A stretch of DNA of 64,000 nucleotides from Prorocentrum cordatum (GCA_963575745.1 CAUYUJ010020549.1:679222-743221), one strand, 5' to 3'. Shown: positions 1 through 11,979, counted from the stretch's first letter. A program made the numbers and translations. The notes: generated by a model from the letters alone, not told the origin.

Positions 1-5
1 GGGGC

Positions 6-623
6 TTCCTCGCGCCACCCTGCCTCCAACCGCCGTCTCCCTGAACGACCGAATCACAATTTGGAATTCTTCGGAGGGTGTCTTTGGGCCATCTTGGGCC
101 GCCATGGGGCTCTCTGAGGGCCATCTTGGACCCGTGTTGTGCAGTTTTGGGGCTCTCTTGGACTGCCTGGAAGCCCTTTCGGATGGTTGTGGGGCGATTG
201 TGGAGCCTCCCAGGCGGCTTCGGACGCCCAGAAGACCGCCGTCTTGGAGCGTCGGGAAGCCGAAAAGAGGAGAACCCCAAAATTCACCAAAAACCCTACG
301 GAAAATCAATGATTTTTGCCTCGGGGGGCCTTCTTGGGAGTGCTCTTGGAGGCCTCTTTGGGGCCGTCCTGGAGGCCTCTTGGGCCATCTTGGGGTCACG
401 TCGGTCACTCTTGGAGCGCTCTTGTGCTGTCTTGGGGGTCTCTGGGACGTCTCCGATGACTCTCCTGATCGCCCGAAGTGTGCTGGGAAGGCTTGGCAAA
501 ACGCCTTGCGAGGCCCGGTGGCTGCTTCGAGGCCCGTCCAGAGGGCCCCAAATCCCCAGGTCCCGGGAGTCCGGTTTTTGGGGGGGGGTGACGGGTTTCC
601 CCCCCGCCCGGGCTTACAAAAAT
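6..623. repeat. 0.6-kb direct repeat, copy 1
   Basis: This stretch is repeated almost exactly at 976-1600, offset by about 968 bases. Both copies start near 'gccaccctgcctccaaccg' and end at a run of g followed by 'ccccccgcccgggctta'. The interior is rich in the degenerate motif TCTTGGGGCC. The long open frames here in two + frames and on the minus strand exist in both copies and look like products of this stop-poor repeat, not genes. Confidence 0.9.
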
Positions 624-975
624 AAAGGGAGAGGAATATATACACAAAATTGCAGTGGCGCTTCGCGCCATGCACCTTGGTCCTTGAAGTTTGGTATGCA
701 GGCGGAATAGCAGGAAGGTCAAGCCGACAATTTAGCGATAATTCCTGGTTGCCTGTTCTGGCATCGCCGCTATAATAATGTTGTTCGTTATCCTTCCTCC
801 ATGTTTCTTTTTCCTTATTTTCGCCATGCCCTGCGCATTCTCCCCATCCTCCTCAGCTCTTTCTTGCGGAGGCTCCTCCTTGCAGAGCCTCTAGGGGCCT
901 CACAAAAGTTGTTTCAGGCTTTCTTAAGGCCTTCTGGAGACCTCCTGGGCGTATTCTGGGGGCCTCCGGCGGCTG

Positions 976-1600
976 CCTCGGGCCACCCTGCCTCCAACCG
1001 CCGTCTCCCTGAACGACCGAATCACAATTTGGAGTTCTTCGGAGGGTGTCTTTGGGCCATCTTGGGCCGCCATGGGGCTCTCTGAGGGCCATCTTGGACC
1101 CGTGTTGTGCAGTTTTGGGGCTCTCTTGGACTGCCTGGAAGCCCTTTCGGATGGTTGTGGGGCGATTGTGGAGCCTCCCAGGCGGCTTCGGACGCCCAGA
1201 AGACCGCCGTCTTGGAGCGTCGGGAAGCCGAAAAGAGGAGAACCCTAAAATTCACCAAAAACCAATAGAAAATCAATCATTTTTGCCTGGGGGGGCCTTC
1301 TTGGGAGTGCTCTTGGAGGCCTCTTTGGGGCCGTCCTGGAGGCCTCTTGGGCCATCTTGAGGTCACGTCGGTCACTCTTGGAGCGCTATTGTGCTGTCTT
1401 GGGGGTCTCTGGGACGTCTCTGATGACCCCCCTGATCGCCCTAGGTGTTCTGGGAAGGCTTGGCAAAGCGCCATGTGAGGCCCGGGGACCGCTTCGAGGC
1501 CCGTCTGGAGGGTCCCAAAGCCCCAGATCCAGGGAGTCCGCTTTTTTTTGGGGGGGGGTGATGGGTTTTCCCCCCGCCCGGGCTTATGAAAATATATGAA
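976..1600. repeat. 0.6-kb direct repeat, copy 2
   Basis: Second copy of the 6-623 repeat, in the same orientation, with scattered substitutions and small indels. It ends right where the RCC1-like exon begins, so the exon is not part of the repeat: copy 1 is followed by unrelated sequence. Confidence 0.9.
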
Positions 1601-1736
1601 GAGGAATATGCGCATGCCGTTGTTGGTTGCCCATCCGTGGGTCGAGGACGTGGAGCAGCTCGCCGCTGGCGACAAGTTCTCCCTGGCGCGCACTGGCTGC
1701 GGCCGGGTCTTCGCCTGGGGTGCCAAGTCCAGCGGC
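1596..1736 (+). CDS. RCC1-repeat exon (partial gene)
   Basis: An exon-like segment whose translation reads VEQLAAGDKFSLART and then GRVFAWGAKSSG. This is the consensus of one RCC1 (regulator of chromosome condensation) propeller blade: a V-x-x-[IL]-AAG-x-x-[FH]-[ST]-LA strand, then G-R-V-[FY]-x-WG. The family forms seven-bladed beta-propellers used as guanine-nucleotide exchange factors or protein-interaction platforms; which role applies cannot be told from one blade. The frame is open from an ATG at 1596, but true edges are uncertain. An acceptor could lie at about 1600 or 1655, and GT donors lie near 1719 and 1727. Downstream the frame runs into a G run and loses family resemblance. No neighbouring blade was found within 30 kb; a weaker RCC1-like piece lies at 34115-34200 on the same strand. 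The domain is fairly clear, the gene model is not. Confidence 0.6.
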
Positions 1737-2099
1737 CGCGCCTGGGGGGGGGGGGGGAGCGGCGGCGTCACTGGCCGTGTCCACGCATTTGCGCGGGCGC
1801 TTCCCGCCGCCAGAGAAGCTGGCCGGGCACCTGGTGGGGCGCACGTTGCGGGGATCAATGCTGACGGGTGTCTGCCGATCCCTTCTGGCCGATCGGAAAC
1901 ATCTGAACTCCCTATCCTATGAACATAACGAAGACGTGGTTTCACTGAGGTCCCCGCTTGTGCATTAGAGATCGTACATTTGGGCGGTTTGGTTTGATGC
2001 ATCTATAGAGTAAAACTCTTCCCCTAATGTTTGAGGTCGCCTCCCAAAGGGTTAGGGGCCCTTTTATGCCTAATCAAGGCTTGGGAGCCACGTGAGCAA

Positions 2100-2235
2100 C
2101 GGAACAATAAGGGGGTCGTCTTCACCGACATTGGCGCGTCAGCTGCCGCGCGCAAGCGCCCTCGTTCCCGTTGAAGCCACCGCGTAAGATTGCTACGTCA
2201 TTTCGCGTGAGATCCTTTTATCGTCGCAGCTCATT
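2100..2235. repeat. Dispersed repeat, pair with 37665-37840
   Basis: Shares the ordered words 'ggggtcgt', 'gacattggcgcgt', 'agctgcc', 'aagcgccctcgtt', 'gcgtaag', 'cacgtcat' and 'tcgcgt' with 37665-37840 in the same orientation. About 140 bases, diverged, non-coding. Confidence 0.7.
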
Positions 2236-2569
2236 CGGAGCCACCCCCCTGGGGACGGAGATTTTTGAATAACCACCTCATGTGGGAGCGACCATCAGGA
2301 GCGTAGAGGCAGTCGGTGGACATGCACACACTCGGGCCCTGATGGTGCCAACTATATGCATATCCCCCCCCTGCTGGGGTCCCCGAAGTTCGATCTCACA
2401 GGCGGTCGAGCCCCCTTCCCCTCCCTCCACCGACCCAGGCTTGGGATCCTCTGTCCGGCTGGCCGTGGTTCGCGGCTTGGCTGACCCGGGCTAGCGCTGA
2501 CCCAGGTTAGCGCGCCCCCGATCCATCGGGGGCGGAAAAGAGGGGGGTGATGACTAGGGGGGGGGGATA

Positions 2570-2720
2570 TCATGGCGCGGGCCATGATTTTTCCCCAGAT
2601 CTCATGGCGCCGCTTCTCATTTCATTACGTCCCCGCTCCCCCCGCTGGGCCGCGCACATGCCGCCGGCCATGATTTGCACCCCCCCCTCTTGGACACCCC
2701 CCTCTTGGCCGCTCCCGAAT
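2570..2720. repeat. Dispersed repeat, pair with 36165-36330
   Basis: Shares 'ctgggccgcg', 'gtgccgccggcca' (one mismatch), 'gat.tgc.cccc' and 'cctctyggrcacccc' in order with 36165-36330, same orientation. Diverged copy, no coding signal. Confidence 0.6.
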
Positions 2721-3596
2721 CCAAACCCCTGGACCTTGGCGTCGCGAAAGGCAGTTGGCATGGTAGTTTTCTTCTCAATCCCGATGCACTCCACGCGTGC
2801 CCGCCGTCGCCGCCCGAGGACCTGGCACAGGCACTGGGGCATCGGATCCTGGCGTCGCAAGACAAAACTGGTTCGGCCGCTTCCCCCCCCCCTTCCCTGG
2901 AAAAAGCGGTTTTCGGGGCTCTCCGCTCCCTGTCTCGGGGCTGCATCGCAACAGGCCAGGGGGGGGAGGAGGAAACAGCCCCCGGGGAAGAGGTCGAGAT
3001 GGCCGCGGCCAGGGGCCATGCCATACAACAGACAGGGGAAGGTGGAGTGGGCGCCTGGCGCTTGGCATAAGAGTGAACAGCACCAACGGTCCTTAGTTCG
3101 GGAGGAGTGCCTCGTGCTCTTCGTGTTTGGGCTGCCTCTGCCGGAGTCTGGTTCGTTCAGGTCTCTCCATGGGGCGCGGGGCCTTCGGCAAAAGGGGCTT
3201 CTGCTGTCGACCAGCATCTGTCGGCCATGTGTTGGCTGCATTCGCTGGTGGACTCTGGTTCTATTGGAGGATCCACTCGCTGGTAGCGGTGGCCGCCTTT
3301 GGTCACCGCTGCGGCCGCCGCAGTGGCGAAAGGATAATGAGGAGGAGGACAAGTGTAAACCCAAGACGCGTCAACGGTATGGCAATACGCCCTCCCTCCA
3401 AGTTCTATCTTCGCAGGTCTCTACAATAATTGAAAGTCTTTGCCAAAATTGCTTCGTTGATCATCATCAGTCGTTACTATCGCTCCCGCCGCCTCTTTCT
3501 TGATCATCGTTCGCGCGACATTGCGCGCGTTTGGCTCAAGTGCCTTGTCAAGGACTGGACCCGTCCGCGTCTAGCGGGAAAAGATGCGCCCGTCTT

Positions 3597-3660
3597 TCTC
3601 TCTCGTTCTCTCCCTCTCTCTCTCTCTCTTTCCCTCTCTCTCTGTCTCTCTCTCTTTTAT
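3597..3660. repeat. (TC)n microsatellite
   Basis: Imperfect TC dinucleotide tract with occasional CCT interruptions. Confidence 0.95.
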
Positions 3661-6600
3661 GTACGCATCACCACCCAGACATGTACTTCTACCACGCCAC
3701 GCCATGCCATGTCATCCGCCGTGTGTTGGCCGCGGATGACCAGCGGGCCAGTAGGTGATGCTGCCGTTATGACACCCATGGATGCCCGAGGAGGGGCGCG
3801 GAAAGCAAAGGTGGAGAGACCCGGGGCCCCTTGCCGCTCTTGCCCCGCCGTTAGCACCTCCTTGCAACGACACCATGGAAGTACACAGGACCCCCAAAAC
3901 AAAGTGGCTCCAAGAGAAGGTGGCCGCACCAGCGGTGGCGCAATGCGTCTACATCATGCATTCACACATGCCGACCCCTTTGGCGCCACAAAGGCAGATG
4001 ACCAAGACATCACAAAACAATGTCTGACATCGCCTGGTGCACACACACACGCACACGCAGGGCGAGGGACCCAATAACCACGAGCCCCAAGCCTGCAAGC
4101 ACGGCCCCGGCTGCGAGGGGCTCGTGGGCGGCTGGCCATTCGGTAGAAACCGGTGGCCTGGCAGATGGGAAGGGCAAGCCCCCCCTTGGTGCCGCCCCCG
4201 AACGGTTGAGCGAACCCGCCGCAGGCAGAGCGCAGTGTGGAGACACAGACACCGACAGCGCAGCCAAGCCATGTGCTTGTCGACCAGGGAACAGCCGGAG
4301 CTCCTCGCCCTGCATGCTTTCCTTCCCGCGCCTCCTCACGAACACATGCAGAGGTTGGCACTGATGGCCACCTTCTGGTGTCGAAGGGTCGTTTTGGGGT
4401 GCCCACCTCGCCCGACCATGGCCGCAACCACCGCCGAGCGACACGGACACCCAGGGGACGCACGCCCAACCCGACCATGGCCAGAGCCACCGCCGATCGA
4501 CATGTGCCCACCCGGGTGGCGGTGCGCCTTAACCACGGCGCCGCCGTCCTGCCTCTCCGTCCCCTCCCAGGGGCAAGGCCCGAGGACCCCACCGCCCCTG
4601 AGAGGGTGTTGGACGAGGAGGGCTGTGCCTTCCCGCGCCCGATCGCCGCGCGAAGTCCGGAAATGTGCCCAGCAAGACTAAGGCCCAACCCCAAAGGCAC
4701 AGCGAGCCTAACCCCACCAACGGCCCGAGAGGGGGCGCCTCCCAGGGGGGGGGCACGGGTTAACCGTATCCCCTCCCGCCACCACCCCTCCAGGCCCACA
4801 CATGCCGATGAAGCCCAGACCGCACAGACCTGCCCCCAAGAAGGGCGGGGGGGCCACGTCATGAGTGTGAAGCCCAAGGGAGGAGAGGAAAGGAAGGGAG
4901 GAGGGGAGGAGGGGCAAAGGGAGGAGAGGAAAAGAAGGGAGGAGGGGCAAGGAAAGCGGCGGAAGGAAGGGGCACAGCCTATACACTGCCTGCCCCCCAC
5001 CCCCCCGGGGGCGCATGGGATGGGGCCGGGTGGTGAGGAGTAGGGACGCGTTGTCCCAGGTGCGGCCACGTGGGGGCCTTTGTAATTCGAATATGAGTTC
5101 CACCTACCTGCCCGAAAACAATCGCCATGTCGCACATTATCGTTTGGCATCCCTTGAATTAAGAGAAAGAAGGCAGCCCCTGAGTTAAGAGTAGACGAGA
5201 GCAACGAACGCAATCAATCTTCGAGGAATGACTTGGGTCGGGTCCGATCCAGCTAAAGGTGGTGGCACGTTGTTATTATAGACATCATGCAAGCAGCCAC
5301 AGGATGGACACCGAATCGTCGCTAGACTTTGGTTGGTGCAACGAGGCCCAGCCGTTTCCAAGCTGCGTGATTTGCACGTATATATATATAGAGAGAGAGA
5401 GAGAGAGACACAGAGAGAGAGAGAGGACAACTGAGCAACGGGATGAGGGAGGAGTAATTGGAGGGAGTGGCGAGATGCGCGAAGCGGCCAGGAAGGGGGA
5501 CAGAGAGGAGGATAAGGAGGGGGGAGAGGGGGAGGGGGGAAGGGAAACAGGAGGGGGAGGGCTCCTTTTGCCTTGCGTTTTTCTCTGTAGTCGGGCGTCG
5601 GCTGATCGTGGACTGGTCAAGCCCGCCGCAGGTCTGCAAGACATGTGGGGGGGGGAGGGCGGACAGGAATGAGGGCGATCAGAACGTCGAGGGCAGGGGA
5701 CAAGGGTGCAAATGCCGGGGCAGATGACGCCGTATGATTCTCGCAAGCATCGTCAAATTGGAGTGTCGCTCACCGCGCCGTTGGGTCAAGTTCGGCTCTG
5801 GATTCGCTGGTGTCGGTACCTCTGGCGTTCCGCTGGTGCGCGGGGTGTCGGGCCGGCAAAAATATGTTTGCCGACCACAGCTGGCAGTCTTTGTGGACGT
5901 TCGCCGACCTTAGAAAAAATGCGGCCGGGGGTTGTGCGTGGGCAAGTTTTGCCAGCCTCTTCCCGCCAGCGCCATGCGGGGACGGAAACGATGGCAACGT
6001 CCAGGTCTCGTTTTTTTGTCGGTTGCTTGGGGCTCCGCCGGAGTCCAACCAGGGCGTCAGGAATTATTTGAGGGGCACAGAGGCATCGGGAACTCAAGGA
6101 GGGACAGGGCCTTCGGGGATTCATTTTCACTTTTTCGCAGTGCATTTCATATGGCAGTGCGCAACGGGTAGGACCCTGTTTTGGCAGCCCAGAGCTGGAA
6201 GGACCAAGGGGCTGCCCCTAGGCAGTGACAACTGACGTAAACACGGCAAGTGAACACATTCATTCTTGATGCAATCCCGTCCATTCGTTTACACATTGCA
6301 GGCGATCCACGATCAGAATAGCAAGTGGCACGTCCCCCGTTGATTATACCCGTGCGCGTCCCATTTCTTTCCTCCATCGTGGCCCGCGCCTTGGCATGGG
6401 CAGTCGAAAACCAACGCGCGCCTGGCAATTTCTGTTTGGTGACCGTTCGAATGGTGCCAAATACGCGGTGCCACCGCGCTACCCCCCCAGGCGTAACCGG
6501 TTCGTGCCCGCCCCAAGGAACGACGATTATTTGGCACAGCGTGCGTTGCCATCTGGAAGTCTGATGGTTCGAGATTTTGACGCCGTGCGTCTGTGCCTCC

Positions 6601-6700
6601 TGGCAATCTCCGCAGGACCTGTACGTGATACGAAGGGTCGAAGTAAAGGTGGTGAGCCTGCAAAACACGAATACCCAGAAGACCGATTCGAAAATACTAT
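3661..6700. other. Gene-poor interval with microsatellites
   Basis: No supported gene. It contains a purine-rich GGA/AAG tract at 4862-4975 and a (TA)n-(GA)n tract at 5379-5425. Open frames at 5706-6071 (+) and 6147-6720 (-) have mixed amino-acid composition but no recognisable domain or splice context. Confidence 0.55.
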
Positions 6701-6807
6701 AGCACCCCGCAATTGCGGATAAGAGTGAGGGGGCGGGCGCGGGCGACGCGGGCGTCGTCAAGCCGGCGGACCTCGTGGCCCCCACCTTCCCTGTCGATGG
6801 CGCTCTC

Positions 6808-7080
6808 CTTCTCCCCCTCCTCCTCCTCCTCCTCCTCCTCCTCCGCCTCCTCCTCCTCCTCCTCCTCCTCCTCCTCCTCCTCCTCTTCCTCGTCCTCGTC
6901 CTCGTCCTCATCGTCATCGTCGTCCTCCTCCTCCACCTCGTCCTCCTCCTCCTCCTCTTCTTCCTCGTCCTCCCTCTCCCCCCCTCGTCCTTCCATCATC
7001 GTCCTCCCATTGTCGTCATGATCCTCCTCGTCGTCCTCCTCCTCTTCCCCCCCTCCCGATCCTCCCCCCTCCTCCTTTTT

Positions 7081-7119
<39 letters not shown>

Positions 7120-7190
7120 CCCTTCCTCCTCCCTCCTCCTCCTCCTCCTCCTCCTCCTCCTCCTCCTCTTCCTCCTCCTCCTCCTCGTCC
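6808..7190. repeat. (TCC)n / (GTC)n trinucleotide tract
   Basis: Long imperfect trinucleotide array, mostly TCC with a pure GTC block at 7080-7120. It yields poly-Ser, poly-Leu and poly-Glu/Asp frames that are not genes. Confidence 0.95.
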
Positions 7191-7203
7191 TCCTGCAAAA
7201 GCA

Positions 7204-7545
7204 GCCCGCCGCAGGCGCCGAAAAATTTGGTTTGTACACTGAACGTGGTTTGGGTCGCTGGTGGGCCGCGGGTTCTCCACCAGGAACGAATGCACAAGAT
7301 GCCCGCCGCAGGCGCCGAAAAATTTGGTTTGTACCCTGAACGTGGTCGCGGGTGGGCTGCGGTCTCTCCACCTAGAACGAATGCAAAAGATGCCCGCCGC
7401 AGGCGCCGAAAAATGTGGTTTGTACCCTGAACGTGGTTTGGGTCGCGGGTTGGTCGCGGGGTGGGTCGCGGGCTCTCCACCTGGAAGGAATGCAAAAAAA
7501 ACCCGCCGCAGGCGCCGAAAATGTTGGTTTGTACCTTGAACGTGG
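7204..7545. repeat. ~100-bp tandem repeat containing CCGCCGCAGGCGCCGA
   Basis: Four units begin with GCCCGCCGCAGGCGCCG (or a one-base variant) at 7204, 7301, 7392 and 7501, each followed by 'aaaaattt/gtggtttgtac.ctgaacgtgg'. The same 17-bp word heads unrelated units at 22.4-22.7 kb. Confidence 0.9.
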
Positions 7546-7880
7546 TTTGGGTCGCGGGTGGGTCGCGGGTGGGTCGCGGGGTGGGTCGCGGGTGGGTCGC
7601 GGGTGGGTCGCGGGTGGGTCGCGGGTGGGTCGAGGGTGAGTCGCGGGGTGGGTCGCGGGTGGGTCGCGGGTGGGTCGCCGGTGGGTCGCGGGGTGGGTCG
7701 TGGGGTGGGTTGCGGGTGGGTCGCGGGTGGGTCGCGGGTGGGTCGCGGGGTGGGTCGCGGGATGGGTCGCGGGGTGGGTCGCGGGGTGGGTCGCGGGTGG
7801 GTCGCGGGTGGGTCGCGGGTGGGTCGCGGGTGGGTCGCGGGGTGGGTCGCCGGTGGGTCGCGGGGCGGGTGGCGGGTGGG
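7546..7880. repeat. GGGTCGCG(GGT) minisatellite
   Basis: About 30 units of GGGTCGCGGGT and the variant GGGTCGCGGGGT. The same unit occurs at 20083-20160 and at both inner edges of the 48.8-50.4 kb array. Confidence 0.95.
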
Positions 7881-7883
7881 ACG

Positions 7884-7891
7884 ACGACAAC

Positions 7892-7960
<69 letters not shown>
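7884..7960. repeat. (CAA)n microsatellite
   Basis: Nearly pure CAA run of about 25 units at the distal edge of the minisatellite. Confidence 0.95.
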
Positions 7961-7974
7961 ACAATTACTAGCAC

Positions 7975-8398
7975 GTGGGGACACTCCGTTCTCACCAGTG
8001 CCAGGGTTTTCATAGGAGGCGGGCAATACCCCCACTTTGTGGGGGGGCCGGTTCAAGCTCTACCAAATTTCCAAACGACTCTTCGCCACCACCCACACCC
8101 AGCTTCCCGCCCTATGACGTTCGGACACTTCACTTCGTGGCATGCGGACGACCGTGGTTATTATTCAGGGCCCCGCGGCCGACGACGACGGCGTGCGCGC
8201 GCGAAGAAAAAACGAATGTGTCCCGCATGGTATTATTTGACAGGGATGATGGCCCTGGCAGGTGCGCAACCGTTATTGCAGAAGTTCGAAAAAGTTGCTC
8301 GCAAGAGCCCGTTTGACAGAAATGTTGAAAAAGTATTGGGTTTCCTAAGAAATCCGCAAGAGCGCGCGGGATGAATTTTTGAAGCTTTTTTTTGTTTG
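7975..8398 (+). other. Possible coding remnant
   Basis: Two + frames show protein-like text. One ends at 8316 (TNVSRMVLFDRDDGPG...). The other ends at 8374 (LLQKFEKVARKSPFDRNVEK...). The pieces could be one ORF with a frameshift or two exons. No family is recognised. A short hairpin (CCCCCAC/GTGGGGG) lies at 8028-8046. Confidence 0.25.
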
Positions 8399-9942
8399 AA
8401 CATGATGGACCCACGAACCCGGAAAGGGATATAGACATGCGCAGCATGGTCACGTTTTCACGATACCCAACTGGGCGACATCTCACAAAACATCCCACGA
8501 GACACCCCGCGAAACATCCCACGAGACACCTCGCGAAACATTCCACGAGACACCTCGCGAAACGTTCCACGAGACACCCCGCGAAACATTCCACGAGACA
8601 CCCCACGAAACATTCCACGAGACACCCACGAAACATTCCACGAGACACCCCACGAAACATTCCACGGGGGTGCGACTGGGTGTGGTCGTGCTGGGGTGTG
8701 GTCGTGCTGGGGTGTGGTCGTGCTGGGGGGGTGGTCGTGCTGGGGGGTGGTCGTGCTGGGGGGTGGTCGTGCTGGGGGTGGTCGTGCTGGGGCGTGGTCG
8801 TGCTGGGGCGTGGTCGTGCTGGGGCGTGATCGTGCTGGGGAGTGGTCGTGCTGTGGTGAGGTCGTGCTGGAGTGTGGTCGTGCTGGGGTGTGGTCTTGCT
8901 GGGGTGGGGCCGTGCTGGGGTGGGGTCGTGCTGGGGTGGGGTCCTGCTGGGGTGTGGTCGTGCTGGGGTGTGGTCGTGCTGGGGTGGGGTCGTGCTGGGT
9001 GGGGTCGTGCTGGGGTGTGGTCGTTCTGGGGTGTGATCGTGCTGGGGTGTGGTCGTGCTGGGGTGGGGTCGTGCTGGGGTGGGGTCGTGCTGGGGTGGGG
9101 TCGTGCTGGGGTGTGGTCGTGCTGGGGAGTGGTCGTGCTGGGGTGTGGTCGTGCTGGGGGGTGGTCGTGCTGGGGGGTGGTCGTGCTGGGGGGGTGGTCG
9201 TGCTGGGAGGTGGTCGTGCTGGGGCGTGGTCGTGCTGGGGCGTGGTCGTGCTGGGGCGTGTCGTGCTGGGGTGTGGTCGTGCTGTGGTGAGGTCGTGCTG
9301 CTGGGTGTGGTCGTGCTGGGGTGTGGTCTTGCTGGGGTGGGGTCGTGCTGGGGTGGGGTCCTGCTGGGGTGTGGTCGTGCTGGGGTGTGGTCGTGCTGGG
9401 GTGGGGTCGTGGGGTGGGGTCGTGCTGGGGTGTGGTCGTTCTGGGGTGTGGTCGTGCTGGGGTGTGGTCGTGCTAGGGTGGGGTCGTGCTGGGGTGGGGT
9501 CGTGCTGGGGTGTGGTCGTGCTGGGGAGTGGTCGTGCTGGGGTGTGGTCGTGCTGGGGGGTGGTCGTGCTGGGGGGTGGTCGTGCTGGGGGGGTGGTCGT
9601 GCTGGGAGGTGGTCCTCAGAATTCAGGTCCCCAGGAGAGGACAATCTATAACACAAAACAAGCGTTTCGCTCGAGACATCCTCACCATTTTCTGAAAAAC
9701 AAGCGTTTCGCTCGAGACATCCTCAAATTTTAATTCGCGGGCGCTCAAAAACAAGCGTTTCGCTCGAGACATCCTCAAATTTTAATTCGCGGGCTCGTTA
9801 TTTATCAGGGAAAAATTCGCCGGCCTCCTTCGACCTCGTTATTTATCAGGGAAAAAATTCGCCGGCCTCCTTCAAGCAGGCACCGGGGGACTATGTTTAC
9901 ATACTAAAAGAGAACCCTGGGCCTCTGCCCTTTCCGGGGAAA
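8399..9942 (+). mobile_element. Composite minisatellite element, copy A
   Basis: Ordered, reproducible structure. (1) A unique leader (8399-8482) starts AACATGATGGACCCACG. (2) A 24-bp tandem array (8483-8667, unit built on CCACGAGACACCCC and ACGAAACATT) follows. (3) A 16-bp minisatellite (about 8672-9610, GTGGTCGTGCTGGGGT) comes next. (4) The tail has three copies of AACAAGCGTTTCGCTCGAG, two of CGTTATTTATCAGGGAAAAA, and a unique end CCCTTTCCGGGGAAA. The leader contains CCCGGAAAGGG and the end its inverse, a short imperfect terminal inverted repeat. Copies B and C share both boundaries. Long frames on both strands here simply translate the arrays. Confidence 0.75.
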
Positions 9943-10344
9943 AACCATTGGGTTTTTCATGTTTTTATGTTAAAATCGCTACGAAAACTAAGGTTTTGGA
10001 AGGATTTCATCTTGCGCGCGCGAGTGTGCACTTCGTGTCATTTTTTGCAAAAGGATTCTTGAAGTTTGGTTATGTTAGAACAAGACATGTCATTTTATAT
10101 TGTTTTTTTGACAGGGAAAGCGGGCGTCAACAAAACAACCGGATCCGGACTCCCCCGTTTTGCCTGAGACTAAAATGATGAAAATGTGGCTGCGGCCTAG
10201 GCGCGGCGAGGGGGGCGTGCACCAGGGGGCCCAACAATAATTATTCTTTAGAAGTAATAATATTCAACAACAACAACAGCAACAACAACAACAACAACAA
10301 CAACACCAACAACAACAACAATAACAATAACAACAACAACAACA
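9943..10344. other. AT-richer spacer and (CAA)n tract
   Basis: Unique, noticeably less G+C-rich spacer between composite copies A and B. It ends in an imperfect CAA array at 10262-10344. A 76-codon frame at 9948-10178 has no recognisable features. Confidence 0.7.
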
Positions 10345-10425
10345 GCACGAATCCGCACCGCGGAATCCCACTTCAGCCACGCACCCAGGGACAGTGAATG
10401 ACTGTTCGGCCCCTTTCATTCTGAC
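10345..10425 (-). repeat. L-type terminal motif (copy 1)
   Basis: Read on the minus strand this is GTCAGAATGAAAGGGGCCG followed by words also present at 48763-48840 and 63875-63951 ('tcattcactgtccctgggtg', 'ggctgaagtggg', 'cgc.gcggatt'). In all three places the inner end abuts a TTG/CAA-type array. Confidence 0.85.
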
Positions 10426-10476
10426 CTTTAATTGGTGAGGTTGGCCCAGAGTTGCACGACAACGCGCTTGCCCACA

Positions 10477-11979
10477 AACATGATGGACCCACGAACCCGG
10501 AAAGGGATATAGACATGCGCAGCATGGTCACGTTTTCACGATACCCAACTGGGCGACATCTCACAAAACATCCCACGAGACACCCCGCGAAACATCCCAC
10601 GAGACACCTCGCGAAACATTCCACGAGACACCTCGCGAAACGTTCCACGAGACACCCCGCGAAACATTCCACGAGACACCCCACGAAACATTCCACGAGA
10701 CACCCCACGAAACATTCCACGAGACACCCCACGAAACATTCCACGGGGGTGCGACTGGGTGTGGTCGTGCTGGGGTGTGGTCGTGCTGGGTCGTGCTGGT
10801 CGTGCTGGGGGGGTGGTCGTGCTGGGGGGGTGGTCGTGCTGGGGGTGGTCGTGCTGGGGCGTGGTCGTGCTGGGGCGTGGTCGTGCTGGGGCGTGTCGTG
10901 CTGGGGTGTGGTCGTGCTGTGGTGAGGTCGTGCTGGGGTGTGGTCGTGCTGGGGTGTGGTCTTGCTGGGGTGGGGCCGTGCTGGGGTGGGGTCGTGCTGG
11001 GGTGGGGTCCTGCTGGGGTGTGGTCGTGCTGGGGTGTGGTCGTGCTGGGGTGGGGTCGTGCTTGGGTGGGGTCGTGCTGGGGTGTGGTCGTTCTGGGGTG
11101 TGATCGTGCTGGGGTGTGGTCGTGCTAGGGTGGGGTCGTGCTGGGGTGGGGTCGTGCTGGGTGTGGGGGTGGTCGTGCTGGGGTGTGGTCGTGCTGGGGC
11201 TGTGGTCGTGCTGGGGCGTGGTCGTGCTGGGGCGTGGTCGTGCTGGGGCGTGGTCGTGCTGGGGCGTGGTCGTGCTGGGGTGTGGTCGTGCTGTGGTGAG
11301 GTCGTGCTGGGGTGTGGTCGTGCGTGGTCGTGTGGTGAGGTCGTGCTGGGGTGTGGTCGTGCTGGGGTGTGGTCTTGCTGGGGGGGCCGTGCTGGGGTGG
11401 GGTCGTGCTGGGGTGGGGTGCTGGTGTGGTCGTGCTGGGGTGTGGTCGTGCTGGGGTGGGGGTCGTGCGTGGGGTGTGGTCGTTCTGGGGTGTGATCGTG
11501 CTGGGGTGTGGTCGTGCTAGGGTGTGGTCGTGCGTGGTCGTGCTGGGGTGTGGTCGTGCTGGGGAGTGGTCGTGCTGGGGTGTGGTCGTGCTGGGGGGTG
11601 GTCGTGCTGGGGGGTGGTCGTGCTGGGGGGGTGGTCGTGCTGGGAGGTGGTCCTCAGAATTCAGGTCCCCAGGAGAGGACAATCTATAACACAAAACAAG
11701 CGTTTCGCTCGAGACATCCTCGACAAATTCTGAAAAACAAGCGTTTCGCTCGAGACATCCTCAAATTTTAATTCGCGGGCGCTCAAAAACAAGCGTTTCG
11801 CTCGAGACATCCTCAAATTTTAATTCGCGGGCTCGTTATTTATCAGGGAAAAATTCGCCGGCCTCCTTCGACCTCGTTATTTATCAGGGAAAAAATTCGC
11901 CGGCCTCCTTCAAGCAGGCACCGGGGGACATGTTTACATACTAAAAGAGAACCCTGGGCCTCTGCCCTTTCCGGGGAAA
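10477..11979 (+). mobile_element. Composite minisatellite element, copy B
   Basis: Same leader, 24-bp array (10561-10745), 16-bp minisatellite (about 10750-11650) and tail (11651-11979) as copy A. Leader and tail are nearly identical to copy A while the 16-bp array differs in unit order, implying recent duplication plus rapid array turnover. No target duplication is obvious at its edges. Confidence 0.75.

Larger units (their letters stand above)
1740..3596. other. Gene-poor interval
   Basis: No convincing coding sequence. Open frames on both strands overlap each other in G+C-rich DNA and lack domain texture. Two short stretches have diverged relatives near 37.7 kb and 36.2 kb (separate entries). 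Confidence 0.6.
6701..7963 (+). mobile_element. Candidate minisatellite-carrying element, terminus type R
   Basis: Begins with a conserved terminal motif (6701-6738, core GGATAAGAGTGAGGGGG) that recurs at 20039-20077 and, inverted, at 50370-50408. Downstream lie in order a TCC/GTC trinucleotide tract, a roughly 100-bp tandem repeat, a GGGTCGCG minisatellite and a (CAA)n tract. The 20-kb copy has the same order (motif, GGGTCGCG array, CAA). No matching far terminus was found at 7963, so this copy may be truncated or may extend to the L-type motif at 10345-10425. Calling it mobile is inference from recurrence with shared ends. Confidence 0.45.

Noticed and set aside
6147-6720. Minus-strand frame with mixed composition
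   Set aside because: No recognisable domain, ends inside the R-type motif and TCC tract; insufficient support for a gene.
8483-8667. 24-bp regularly spaced units suggested a CRISPR-like array
   Set aside because: Units are contiguous with no unique spacers, and the context is eukaryotic.
8130-9656. 508-codon minus-strand frame (and overlapping plus frames) in composite copy A; similar in B and C
   Set aside because: Pure translation of 24-bp and 16-bp tandem units in several frames; no unique protein sequence.
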